The notes under the pieces are model-generated. The model did not search any database, had not been told where the DNA came from, and saw only the letters and a list, made by a program, of their open reading frames with translations. A program made the translations under genes and the position numbers. 13,483 nt of DNA from Anaerolineales bacterium (lineage in GTDB: Bacteria > Chloroflexota > Anaerolineae > Anaerolineales > DRMV01): assembly GCA_027026295.1 (NCBI GenBank), contig JALVOR010000209.1:1-13483 (forward strand), in the 5' to 3' direction. Positions 6,402 to 13,315 of this stretch are shown piece after piece (position 1 is the stretch's first letter; each line of letters begins with the position of its first letter).

Positions 6402-7214
6402 TCAGTCGCTCGCTTTCTCGGCGAGTTTGCCCAAGGCATCGGGGTCGGGGAAGCCCATGACATTGTAACCGGCATCCACGTAGAGCACTTCGCCGGTGAT
6501 GCGCCGCCCCATGTCAGAGCACAGGAAAACAGCAGCGTTGCCGATGTCTTCGGTGGTGATGTCTTCCTTGAGGGGCGAAAGTTCCAGAATGGTCTTGTAA
6601 AGCGAGCGGAAACCGGCGATGCCCGCCGCCGAGAGGGTGCGGATTGGCCCCGCAGAGATGGCGTTCACCCGCAAGCCCATCTTGCCCAGGTCGTAGGCAA
6701 GGTAGCGGGTGGTGGCTTCCAGCGCGGCCTTGGCAACGCCCATGACATTGTAATGCGGCACGACTTTCACGCCGCCGTAGTAGGTCATCGTCACCAGCGC
6801 GCCGCCAGGGGGCATGATCGGCTGGAAGGCACGCGCCAACGCGGCAAACGAATACACGCTTACATCCATTGCAATGTGGAAGCCGCTGCGGCTGGTCTGG
6901 TAAAAGGGGCGGGCGAGGTCTTCCCGCTCGGCAAAAGCCACCGCATGCACGAGGATGTCAACCTTACCGAAATGCGCTTTGGCTTTCTCGGCAATCGCCT
7001 CGATTTCCTCGTCTTTCGTCACATCGCAGGGTTCCACAAATTCGCAGGCGATTTCATCGGCCAGGCGGCGCACACGGCGTTCCAGCGCCGGGCCAGCGTA
7101 ACTCAAACCGATGTTTGCACCCTCGCGCTTGAATGCCTGGGTAATACCCCAGGCGATGGAGCGGTTGTTTGCAACGCCAAAAATCAGAGCATTCTTGCCT
7201 TCCAACAAACCCAT
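6402..7214 (-). CDS. fabI: Enoyl-[acyl-carrier-protein] reductase (NADH)
   Basis: A 270-residue short-chain dehydrogenase of the FabI type, which carries out the last reduction in each cycle of fatty acid elongation. The nucleotide-binding motif GVANNRSIAWGI is at residues 13-24. The FabI-specific active site is present: Y145 in TYYGG and the Y-x6-K pair Y155/K162 in HYNVMGVAKAALE. NAISAGPIRTL (184-194) is the typical substrate-loop block. Length matches the family. The ATG at 7214 is preceded by a very strong Shine-Dalgarno sequence AAGGAGGAG (7221-7229, 6 nt spacing). It sits between the DNA glycosylase gene (49-nt gap) and bactofilin (1-nt gap), so a mixed operon is likely. The neighbours show no other fatty acid genes. 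Confidence 0.96.
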   Translation of the reverse strand: MGLLEGKNALIFGVANNRSIAWGITQAFKREGANIGLSYAGPALERRVRRLADEIACEFVEPCDVTKDEEIEAIAEKAKAHFGKVDILVHAVAFAEREDLARPFYQTSRSGFHIAMDVSVYSFAALARAFQPIMPPGGALVTMTYYGGVKVVPHYNVMGVAKAALEATTRYLAYDLGKMGLRVNAISAGPIRTLSAAGIAGFRSLYKTILELSPLKEDITTEDIGNAAVFLCSDMGRRITGEVLYVDAGYNVMGFPDPDALGKLAEKASD

Positions 7215-7263
7215 GACAGCCTCCTCCTTGCTTGGTGATTGGTTGCCTCGTTGCCCGCCCGCC

Positions 7264-7845
7264 TCATGGCCGGGCAATGAAGCGCCACGGAATGCTTTTC
7301 CACGGTTCCGGCACTGTGTTTAAACCCACACGCGCCCCAATGGTCACGCTTTCGTCGGGGAAAGCCTCGCCAAACTCCAGGAACAGCGCGGCATCGGGGG
7401 CGCAAAGGTCTGCGCCGTGGTAGCGCCCGTCGATGTCTAAAGCCTGACACAACTTGGCGGGGCCATTCGTCCATTCCCGGCGGGGGCGTCCGGCACGGCG
7501 GGCGGCAATGCGCTCCAGCCCCTCGGTGGGCATCAAAGCCCGCACCAAAACCGCCGCGGGGAAACCTTCCCGCTCGGTGACGACGTTGAACAGCCAGTGC
7601 ATCCCGTAGGTGAAATAGACGTAGGCATGGCCGGGCGGGCCGTACATCACCGCGGTGCGGGACGTGCGCCCGGCGCGGGCGTGACAGCCCTGGTCTTCCT
7701 CGCCCACGTAGGCTTCGGTTTCCACAATGATGCCGCCAACACGCACGCCATCGGGTTCGCGGTGCACCAGGTGGGCGCCGAGCAACTCGCGGGCGACGGT
7801 CAGCGTGGGGCGGGCGAAGAATTCACGGGGGATGCGTTCAGGCAT
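7264..7845 (-). CDS. 3-methyladenine DNA glycosylase (AAG/MPG family)
   Basis: A 193-residue alkylbase DNA glycosylase of the AAG/MPG fold, which flips out and removes alkylated purines such as 3-methyladenine to start base excision repair. The start region REFFARPTLTVARELLGAHLV (8-27), split here as FFARPTLTVARELLG then AHLV, is typical. The catalytic segment VETEAYVGEEDQGCHARAGR lies at 41-60, with E44 as the water-activating glutamate and Y46 and H55 as base-stacking residues by analogy with the human enzyme. MYGPPGHAYVYFTYGMHW (67-84) and NGPAKLCQAL (127-136) complete the signature. The ATG at 7845 overlaps the 3' end of the HAD gene by 8 nt, indicating coupled translation; the upstream open frame is HAD shadow. 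Confidence 0.94.
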   Translation of the reverse strand: MPERIPREFFARPTLTVARELLGAHLVHREPDGVRVGGIIVETEAYVGEEDQGCHARAGRTSRTAVMYGPPGHAYVYFTYGMHWLFNVVTEREGFPAAVLVRALMPTEGLERIAARRAGRPRREWTNGPAKLCQALDIDGRYHGADLCAPDAALFLEFGEAFPDESVTIGARVGLNTVPEPWKSIPWRFIARP

Positions 7846-8557
7846 TGACCTTTTCCAGCACGGCGGGCAGTTCGGAAAGGCGATGAATGACCGGATTTTC
7901 GGCTTCGGGGAACAAATCGAGCGGGTCCACCAATACCGGCAGCAGCCCGGCGCGCTGCGCGCCCAAGATATCGGCATAGTAATTGTCGCCGATGTAAGCG
8001 GCTTCGTGGGGCTGCACCCCGGCGGCTTCCACCGCCTTGAGGAACGCTTCAGGGGCGGGCTTCCACACGCCAATATCCCCGGCGACCAACGCAAACTCAA
8101 GGTAAGGCGCAATGCCGATGTCTTCCAGATAGCCGTTGAGGGGCTCGCGGCGGTTGGTCAGCAGCCCCATGCGGTAGCCCTGCGCTTGCAAAGCCTTCAG
8201 CGTGGGAATCGTATCTTCGGGCACCACGTCCCGCACCGTTTCTTCGTGGTGGCTGAGGCGGTCATAAAGCGGCCCTGCCAGCCGATGGGAACAGGCCGAA
8301 TCACAGCCCAAACGGCGCAGGCGCTCGGCGTTGAAGGCCACCCAAAATTCGGCGCTTTCACCGTATTGCCGCAGCCAACGGCGCAGTTGGTCGGAACTCG
8401 CCCAGAAGTAATGAATCCAGCGGTTCATCTGGCGGCGTTTCTCGGGGGAAACCGGCACGCCCAACGCCTGGGCTTCGCGAATGAAAATTTCTTCCCACGT
8501 GGGGCGGGAAACCCGCAACGTGCCGTCAAGGTCAAAAATCAGCGCACGAATGGCCAA
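7838..8557 (-). CDS. HAD-superfamily phosphatase, TTG start
   Basis: A 239-residue haloacid dehalogenase-like hydrolase, subfamily with a helical cap after motif I. Motif I is FDLDGTLR (D9 nucleophile, D11 acid/base), motif II LLTNRR (T134), motif III K166 in GVWKPAPEAF, and motif IV YIGDNYYADILGA (D191, D196). The cap (about 17-110) is rich in tryptophan and arginine. The substrate cannot be told from sequence; phosphoglycolate- or nucleotide-type phosphatases are the nearest look-alikes. No ATG fits: the family starts right at AIRALIFDLDG, and the TTG at 8557 has GGGAGG (8563-8568) 5 nt upstream, so TTG initiation is the best reading. The upstream ATG at 8593 lies inside a repeat element. 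Its 3' end overlaps the glycosylase gene. Confidence 0.88.
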   Translation of the reverse strand: MAIRALIFDLDGTLRVSRPTWEEIFIREAQALGVPVSPEKRRQMNRWIHYFWASSDQLRRWLRQYGESAEFWVAFNAERLRRLGCDSACSHRLAGPLYDRLSHHEETVRDVVPEDTIPTLKALQAQGYRMGLLTNRREPLNGYLEDIGIAPYLEFALVAGDIGVWKPAPEAFLKAVEAAGVQPHEAAYIGDNYYADILGAQRAGLLPVLVDPLDLFPEAENPVIHRLSELPAVLEKVNA

Positions 8558-8580
8558 AACAACCTCCCGAAGGTTGGGGG

Positions 8581-8757
8581 AACGCAGAGGCATAGAGAGG
8601 GGAACACAGAGACGCAGAGAAATGCAAAGAGCATACGGAAGGCACAGGGCGCGCGGCTGGGGAGATAGGCCGCGGATTTTTTGGACACCAAGGTCGCCAA
8701 GAAAGCAAAGACGCAAAGGTCTCTGTGCCGTTTCTGCGCTCTCTGCGGCTCCGCGTT
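8581..8757. repeat. Interspersed intergenic repeat of the CAGAG / CTCTG type
   Basis: The whole gap between the HAD gene and moaA is low-complexity text. One end carries AACGCAGAGGCATAGAGAG and further AACACAGAGACGCAGAG units (8581-8620). The other end is the same kind of text on the opposite strand: 8739-8757 reversed reads AACGCGGAGCCGCAGAGAG, matching the left end at 15 of 19 positions. The middle contains GCAAAGACGCAAAGG-type units. Such sequences are scattered in many copies in Chloroflexota and some other phyla, judging from general familiarity; copy number here could not be checked. The element abuts the moaA stop codon and the HAD ribosome-binding site. Confidence 0.65.
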
Positions 8758-9738
8758 TCAGCCGCCAATCTGGCTCATGGTACGGTCTTGGGGCGCTTCA
8801 CCCTGGGCCAAACCGTGCCCCCAGGGCTTGCGCCAGACGGCTTTCACAATCAGGCGGCGCAGTTCCTCGTCGGAAGCGCCTTCCCGCAGCGGGGTGAGCA
8901 AATCGGCCTCGTCTTCCCGCAGCAGGCAAAGGCGCAGGTGCCCGTCGGCGGTGAGGCGCAGGCGGGTGCAGGCGGCGCAGAATGGCTGGCTGACCGAAGC
9001 AATGAAGCCAATTTGCCCCTGGGCGCCGGGCAAGCGAAAGAGGCGGGCTTCGCCATCGAGGCGTCCGCCGTCCACCGGTTCGAGGGGGCCAAAGGCTTCT
9101 TCGATGCGGGCGCGCATCATGTCGGCGGTGACCAGCATCAACTGCTGGAAATCGGTTGCGCCCGCGAAGGGCATCATTTCGATGAAACGCACCTGCCAAG
9201 GATGGTTCAGGGTGAGGCGCGCCAGGTCCACGACATCGGTCTCGTTGTAACCGCGCACCACCACGGCGTTGAGTTTGACCGGCTGCAGCCCGGCTTCCTC
9301 GGCGGCCTGAATGCCGTCGAGGACGTCTTCCAGATCGCCCCAGCGGGTGAGGCGGCGGAATTTGCCCGCGTGCAGGGTGTCGAGGCTAACGTTGACGCGC
9401 TTCAGCCCGGCTTCGGCAAGGGGGCGCGCCATGCGGCTCAGCAAAATGCCGTTGGTGGTCATGGTAATTTCGCGAATACCCGGCGTTTCATGGATGGCAC
9501 GCACGAGTTCCACCACACCGGCGCGCACCGTGGGTTCACCGCCTGTGAGGCGGATTTTGTCTACCCCCAATTGGGCAAACAGGCGCACAAGGCGCAAAAT
9601 TTCGTCGTCTTGCATCGCCGTTGCAGAAGGCATGAAGGTCATGTCTTCGGGCATGCAATAAACGCAGCGCAGGTTGCAGCGATCGGTCAGGCTGATGCGA
9701 AGGTAGTGGAGGCGTCGTCCAAAACGGTCGTAAGCCAT
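8758..9738 (-). CDS. moaA: GTP 3',8-cyclase MoaA
   Basis: A 326-residue radical SAM enzyme that converts GTP to 3',8-cyclo-7,8-dihydro-GTP, the first step of molybdenum cofactor synthesis. The radical SAM cluster motif is CNLRCVYC (C21, C25, C28). The second, substrate-binding 4Fe-4S cluster is carried by C254, C257 and C271 (CAACTRLRLTADGHLRLC). The SAM-binding GGEP is at 66-69. The C-terminus ends in the conserved GG (MSQIGG) that enters the active site, so the gene is complete. The ATG at 9738 has AGGAG (9744-9748) 5 nt upstream and matches the usual MAYDRFGR start. No other molybdopterin genes are in the window, and repeat elements flank it on both sides, so it looks like a single-gene unit. 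Its promoter must lie in the repeat-rich gap upstream. Confidence 0.96.
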   Translation of the reverse strand: MAYDRFGRRLHYLRISLTDRCNLRCVYCMPEDMTFMPSATAMQDDEILRLVRLFAQLGVDKIRLTGGEPTVRAGVVELVRAIHETPGIREITMTTNGILLSRMARPLAEAGLKRVNVSLDTLHAGKFRRLTRWGDLEDVLDGIQAAEEAGLQPVKLNAVVVRGYNETDVVDLARLTLNHPWQVRFIEMMPFAGATDFQQLMLVTADMMRARIEEAFGPLEPVDGGRLDGEARLFRLPGAQGQIGFIASVSQPFCAACTRLRLTADGHLRLCLLREDEADLLTPLREGASDEELRRLIVKAVWRKPWGHGLAQGEAPQDRTMSQIGG

Positions 9739-9806
9739 GTGTGCTCCTGTGAAGGGCGCGCCCTGGGATGGTACAGGTAGTGGTTGGTTACTTGGTTGCT
9801 TGGGCT

Positions 9807-9940
9807 CTGTCCGCAAAATATCCTCGTGGTGTCATTGCGAGCCCCGAAGGGGCGAAGCAATCCCCTTTTCGGCAGTCAGGAGACTGCTTCGGCGGCTACG
9901 CCGCCTCGCAGTGACACATCTCTGAAGAATTTTCGGATAG
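9807..9940. repeat. Palindromic MITE/REP-like element (TCATTGCGAG family)
   Basis: TGTCATTGCGAG (9830-9841) and CTCGCAGTGACA (9905-9916) form terminal inverted repeats matching at 11 of 12 positions. Inside, CGAAGCAATC is mirrored by GACTGCTTCG at 9 of 10. Outside them, CTGTCCGCAAAAT (9807-9819) and ATTTTCGGATAG (9929-9940) form a second, imperfect inverted pair, so the full unit is about 134 nt. This GTCATTGCGAG-to-CTCGCAATGAC palindrome is a familiar short mobile or REP-like element in Chloroflexota and other bacteria. No transposase is present and no target duplication could be made out. It lies 68 nt upstream of the moaA start codon. Confidence 0.7.
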
Positions 9941-9968
9941 TTTAGAGTAACAGTTCAGCCCTAAAGAG

Positions 9969-10120
9969 AAAACGGATTACGCAGACAGAAGGCACGGAAA
10001 CGAAGTGATTCGTGAAGCGTTGCTTCGTCAATTCGTGGCGTTTGCACAATACTTCGCGTTCTTTGTTCCTCTTTGCGTTAAATCCGCGCCCATCCGTATA
10101 TTATCCGCGCTCGTCCGCGG
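9969..10120. repeat. Interspersed intergenic repeat of the CGGATTAACGC type
   Basis: The text from AACGGATTACGCAG (9971-9984) to GCGCTCGTCCGCGG (10107-10120) resembles a second family of scattered intergenic repeats built from short units such as ATTCGTG, GCGTT, ATCCGCG and CATCCGT. The arms face each other: CGGATTACGCA (9973-9983) is echoed on the other strand by TGCGTTAAATCCGC (10074-10087). In the middle, GAAGC-GTT-GCTTC (10015-10027) is a small hairpin. No protein is encoded. It fills the space immediately downstream of rsgA, where I see no terminator. Confidence 0.5.
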
Positions 10121-10143
10121 GCTGTTTCCCAAAGGCTGAACAG

Positions 10144-11103
10144 TTACGGCAAATCAATCAAATCGCCGCGCTGGAAGCCTTCCTCGCCGAGGCGCATCCG
10201 CACATACGAAGCATAGCGTTCGGGGTGAATGCGCCCATCGGCCACGGCTTCGCGGATGGCGCAGCCGGGTTCGTGAATGTGGGTGCAATCGCTGAACTGG
10301 CACAAATGCACCAACGCTCGAAATTCGGGGAAGTAGCCGTCCAGTTCCTCGGGCTCGATGTCCCACAGCGAAAGGGCTTTCAGGCCGGGGGTGTCGGCCA
10401 CCCAGCCGCCGCCTTCCAGCGGAAACATTTGCCGCACCACGGTGGTGTGGCGGCCTTTCCCCGTGGCCTTGCTGATTTCCCGCACGGAAAGCCCCAGCCC
10501 CGGCTGCACTGCGTTCAGCAGGCTGGATTTGCCCACACCCGAAGGGCCGGCAAACACCGAAACCCTGCCCGTGAGGCGTTCCCGCAAGGCATCCACACCC
10601 TCGCCCGTGGCGGCGGCGGTGTAAAGCACCGGGTAGCCGATGGTTTCGTAATGCCCGAAAATCTCGCGGGCGCGCGCCACACCCACCAAATCCACCTTGT
10701 TGGCAACGATGAGCGCGGGGATCTCCTGCTTTTCGCTGATGACGAGGAAGCGGTCTAACATCCGCAGGCGGGGTTCGGGCCGGGCACAGGCAAAAACGAA
10801 CACGGCTTGGTCGGGGTTGGCGATGATGATTTGCTCATACTCGCCGCGCGGGGTCGGCGCCATGCGGGAAAGTTTCCGCACGCGCGGCTCAATGGCCTCG
10901 ATGAGGCCGCTGCCATCAGGAAGGCGGCGGAAGCGCACCCAATCGCCCACGGCCACGATGTCGCCGCGGCGGGGGCCGCGCTTGAGTTTGCCCCGCAGGC
11001 GGCAGACAACCTCTTCGCCGCCCTCGGTGTGCACGGTGTAAAAACCGGATTGCGAGCGGATGACCAGCCCGCGAGGAAGGTCAGCAGTGCCTTGTTTCGC
11101 CAT
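10144..11103 (-). CDS. rsgA: Ribosome small subunit biogenesis GTPase RsgA
   Basis: A 319-residue circularly permuted GTPase that checks late 30S subunit maturation. An OB-fold RNA-binding domain occupies about 1-85. The G motifs appear in the permuted order: NKVD (G4, 135-138), then GPSGVGKS (G1/P-loop, 186-193), GRHTT (G2, 217-221) and DTPG (G3, 237-240). The C-terminal zinc domain has C268, C273, H275 and C281 in CQFSDCTHIHEPGC. Length is normal. The ATG at 11103 lies 2 nt after the stop codon of the penicillin-binding protein gene and no Shine-Dalgarno sequence is visible, so translation is probably coupled to that gene. The upstream open frame is antisense-free shadow of the previous gene. 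Confidence 0.95.
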   Translation of the reverse strand: MAKQGTADLPRGLVIRSQSGFYTVHTEGGEEVVCRLRGKLKRGPRRGDIVAVGDWVRFRRLPDGSGLIEAIEPRVRKLSRMAPTPRGEYEQIIIANPDQAVFVFACARPEPRLRMLDRFLVISEKQEIPALIVANKVDLVGVARAREIFGHYETIGYPVLYTAAATGEGVDALRERLTGRVSVFAGPSGVGKSSLLNAVQPGLGLSVREISKATGKGRHTTVVRQMFPLEGGGWVADTPGLKALSLWDIEPEELDGYFPEFRALVHLCQFSDCTHIHEPGCAIREAVADGRIHPERYASYVRMRLGEEGFQRGDLIDLP

Positions 11104-11105
11104 GA

Positions 11106-13304
11106 CTACGGATTGGGCGTGGGCGTTTCGGTGGTTTCCGGTGTGGGGGTGCGGGTCACACCGATTTGGGCTTCCCACGGGTAAACCGAGCGCGGCTTGC
11201 CGTAGAAGTAAACTTCCACCACGCGCCGCAGAATGGGCGCCGCCACCTCGGAGCCCTCACCGCCGTATTCCACCACCACGGCCACGGCAATGTCGGGCTT
11301 CCCTTCGTTCTGGGCATCGGTGTAGGCGACAAACCACGCATGGGGCGTGCCCACCGCGGTGCTCGCCGTGCCGGTCTTGCCGTAAATCGGAATGCCGAAA
11401 TTGATAAAACGCCAGTAAGCCGTGCCGCGCGGGCTGGAAACCACCAGCCCCATGCCTTTGCGGATGACGGTAAGGGTTTCGGCGCTGACAGGCAGTTTGC
11501 CGCGTTCCTCTGGCTCGAACTGATGGACAACGTTGCCGTCGGCGTCCACGATTTTTTCCACCATCTGCGGCTTGTAGAGGGTGCCGCCGTTGCCAACCGC
11601 GGCGACATAATCGGCCACCTGCAACGGCGTGACGAGGGTAGTGCCCTGCCCAATGGCCTGCTGCACGGCTTCCCGCTCGCTGGTGGGGTCGAGAATTTGC
11701 CCCGCCTCGTCGCCGATTTCGATGCCCGTGGGGCTGCCCAAACCGAAGGCACGCGCCGTTTCTGCCAGGTAATTGGGCTTGTAATTCAGGTAAAGGTCAA
11801 GCCCAATGTGCCAGAAATAGGGGTTGCAGGAACGCATCAGCCCTTCGGGCAGGTTGAGTTTGCCGCTGGGCGGGAAACCGTGGTCGTAGGTCCAGTCGTA
11901 GAGGGTCAAACCCGGGATCTCGGTGAACTCGTGGCCGCAATTGTAAATCGTATCTTCCCGAAAGCGTCCGCTTTCCAGGGCTGCCGCCATGGTTACGATT
12001 TTGAACACCGAACCTGGCGGGTAAAGGCCGCGGGTGGCGCGGTCGAGAAGCGGGTTGCCGGGATCGTTGAGTTGCTGCAGCAGCGCGCTGCTGTTGAAAT
12101 TGGCGGTTTCAAAAGCGTTGGGGTCGAACCCCGGTGAGGAAACCAGCGCCAAAACGCGCCCGGTGTCGCGTTCCAGCACCACGATGGCGCCCACAAAGCC
12201 TTTCATGGCTTCCTGCGCCTGCAATTGCAGGTCGCGGTCAATGGTGGTGTAGATGGTATCCGCCGGTTTGGTGGTTGCCGCACCCAGCGCCTGCACAATG
12301 TTGCCTTCGGCATCCACCACGTAGAGCGTGCCGCCGTTCTTGCCCGCGAGGTAAGGCTCGCCCCAGTGTTCGATGCCCATGCGGCCAATCTTCTGGTCAA
12401 CCCGATAGCCGCGGCGGCGATATTCACCCACCTCTTCAGGCTGCAAGGCACTGATGTAGCCGATGCCGTGGGGGGAAACCCCCGCGCCGTAATACCAGCG
12501 CCCGCTGTAACGGCGCAGCACGATGCCCGCGTAGCCCACCAGTTGGCTGTAATAATGGTCAGCCACATCAGCGGAAACCTCGCCCACGGGCACATAACCG
12601 CCCGGCGGCGGATTTTCATAAGCATCGCGAAGGTAGTTAGGGCGGACGCCCGTGACCCGCCACAGCAAATTGAAAAGGCCGTCGGCCTGGTCGGGGTCAA
12701 CCTGCCCAGCCATCAAGCCGATAGCCATGGCATCGGTTTGGGTGGCAATCACCTGTTCGCTACGGTCGAAAATCTCGCCGCGGGCGGGCACCTGCAAGTC
12801 CATCGCCAGCCGCTTGCCGCCATGCAGTTCGGGCAAAATCAAGGCTTCGTCCCATTGCACCCGCCACGCGCCATTTTCCAGACTGAGGTTCATCACCGTA
12901 TCGCGGGTGATTTCGCCCACCACGGCGCTGTGCAGGGTCACGGTATAGGCCACCTGCGCGCTGTGAGGCTTGACCAGCGACGAGCGGATGGTGTAATCTA
13001 CCTTTTGCAGCGCGGCGTTTTCGGCCACGTCTTCATAATAGGCCTTGAAATCGTCTTCGGTGACAGCATCTCGGCTCACGGCAGTGAGCAGCCGGTACAT
13101 GCTTTCGTAGTCTTCCTGCTGCCAGGCGTGCAGGTAGGCTTCGGCCACCACCTGCGGGTCGGGGACGTGGGTGGTGACAACGCCGGGGGAAGGCAGCGCC
13201 GTGGGGACAGAAGGCACCTCGGTGCCCGACGAAGTGCAGGCTGCAGCCGCTGCGGCGATGGCAAGGAAAACAACGACCAAGAAGAAATGCTGACGGTTAA
13301 GCAT
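11106..13304 (-). CDS. Class B penicillin-binding protein, lipoprotein type with MecA-like N-terminal domain
   Basis: A 732-residue D,D-transpeptidase that cross-links peptidoglycan outside the membrane. The N-terminus is a signal peptide (hydrophobic 7-22) ending in AAAC with C23 as probable lipidated cysteine. Residues 48-160 look like the NTF2-like MecA_N domain (AYLHAWQQEDYESMYRLL, NGAWRVQWDEALILPEL). A PBP dimerisation domain (about 165-345) contains RGEIFDR (175-181). The transpeptidase domain (about 350-700) has all three catalytic motifs: SVFK (S432, K435), SCN (492-494) and KTGT (643-646). The tail is Thr/Pro-rich (TPTPETTETPTPNP). The architecture resembles staphylococcal PBP2a and B. 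subtilis PBP3; intrinsic low beta-lactam affinity cannot be read from sequence. The ATG at 13304 is 11 nt after the upstream stop, with GAGAGG close before it. Confidence 0.93.
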   Translation of the reverse strand: MLNRQHFFLVVVFLAIAAAAAACTSSGTEVPSVPTALPSPGVVTTHVPDPQVVAEAYLHAWQQEDYESMYRLLTAVSRDAVTEDDFKAYYEDVAENAALQKVDYTIRSSLVKPHSAQVAYTVTLHSAVVGEITRDTVMNLSLENGAWRVQWDEALILPELHGGKRLAMDLQVPARGEIFDRSEQVIATQTDAMAIGLMAGQVDPDQADGLFNLLWRVTGVRPNYLRDAYENPPPGGYVPVGEVSADVADHYYSQLVGYAGIVLRRYSGRWYYGAGVSPHGIGYISALQPEEVGEYRRRGYRVDQKIGRMGIEHWGEPYLAGKNGGTLYVVDAEGNIVQALGAATTKPADTIYTTIDRDLQLQAQEAMKGFVGAIVVLERDTGRVLALVSSPGFDPNAFETANFNSSALLQQLNDPGNPLLDRATRGLYPPGSVFKIVTMAAALESGRFREDTIYNCGHEFTEIPGLTLYDWTYDHGFPPSGKLNLPEGLMRSCNPYFWHIGLDLYLNYKPNYLAETARAFGLGSPTGIEIGDEAGQILDPTSEREAVQQAIGQGTTLVTPLQVADYVAAVGNGGTLYKPQMVEKIVDADGNVVHQFEPEERGKLPVSAETLTVIRKGMGLVVSSPRGTAYWRFINFGIPIYGKTGTASTAVGTPHAWFVAYTDAQNEGKPDIAVAVVVEYGGEGSEVAAPILRRVVEVYFYGKPRSVYPWEAQIGVTRTPTPETTETPTPNP

Positions 13305-13315
13305 AGGCCTCTCGC

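Noticed and set aside
6402..7214. Bactofilin and glycosylase frames extending into fabI or the HAD gene considered as fusions or longer proteins.
   Set aside because: The extensions are out-of-frame readings of the neighbouring genes and family homology begins only at the internal ATGs.
8652..8682. On the + strand CGCGGC and GCCGCG form a stem followed by GATTTTTT, like a terminator.
   Set aside because: No + strand gene ends nearby, the stem is only 6 bp with an 11-nt loop, and it lies inside the low-complexity repeat; probably incidental.
8581..10120. Repeated short units around moaA considered as a CRISPR array.
   Set aside because: There are no regularly spaced identical repeats with unique spacers and no cas genes; the units are degenerate and inverted.
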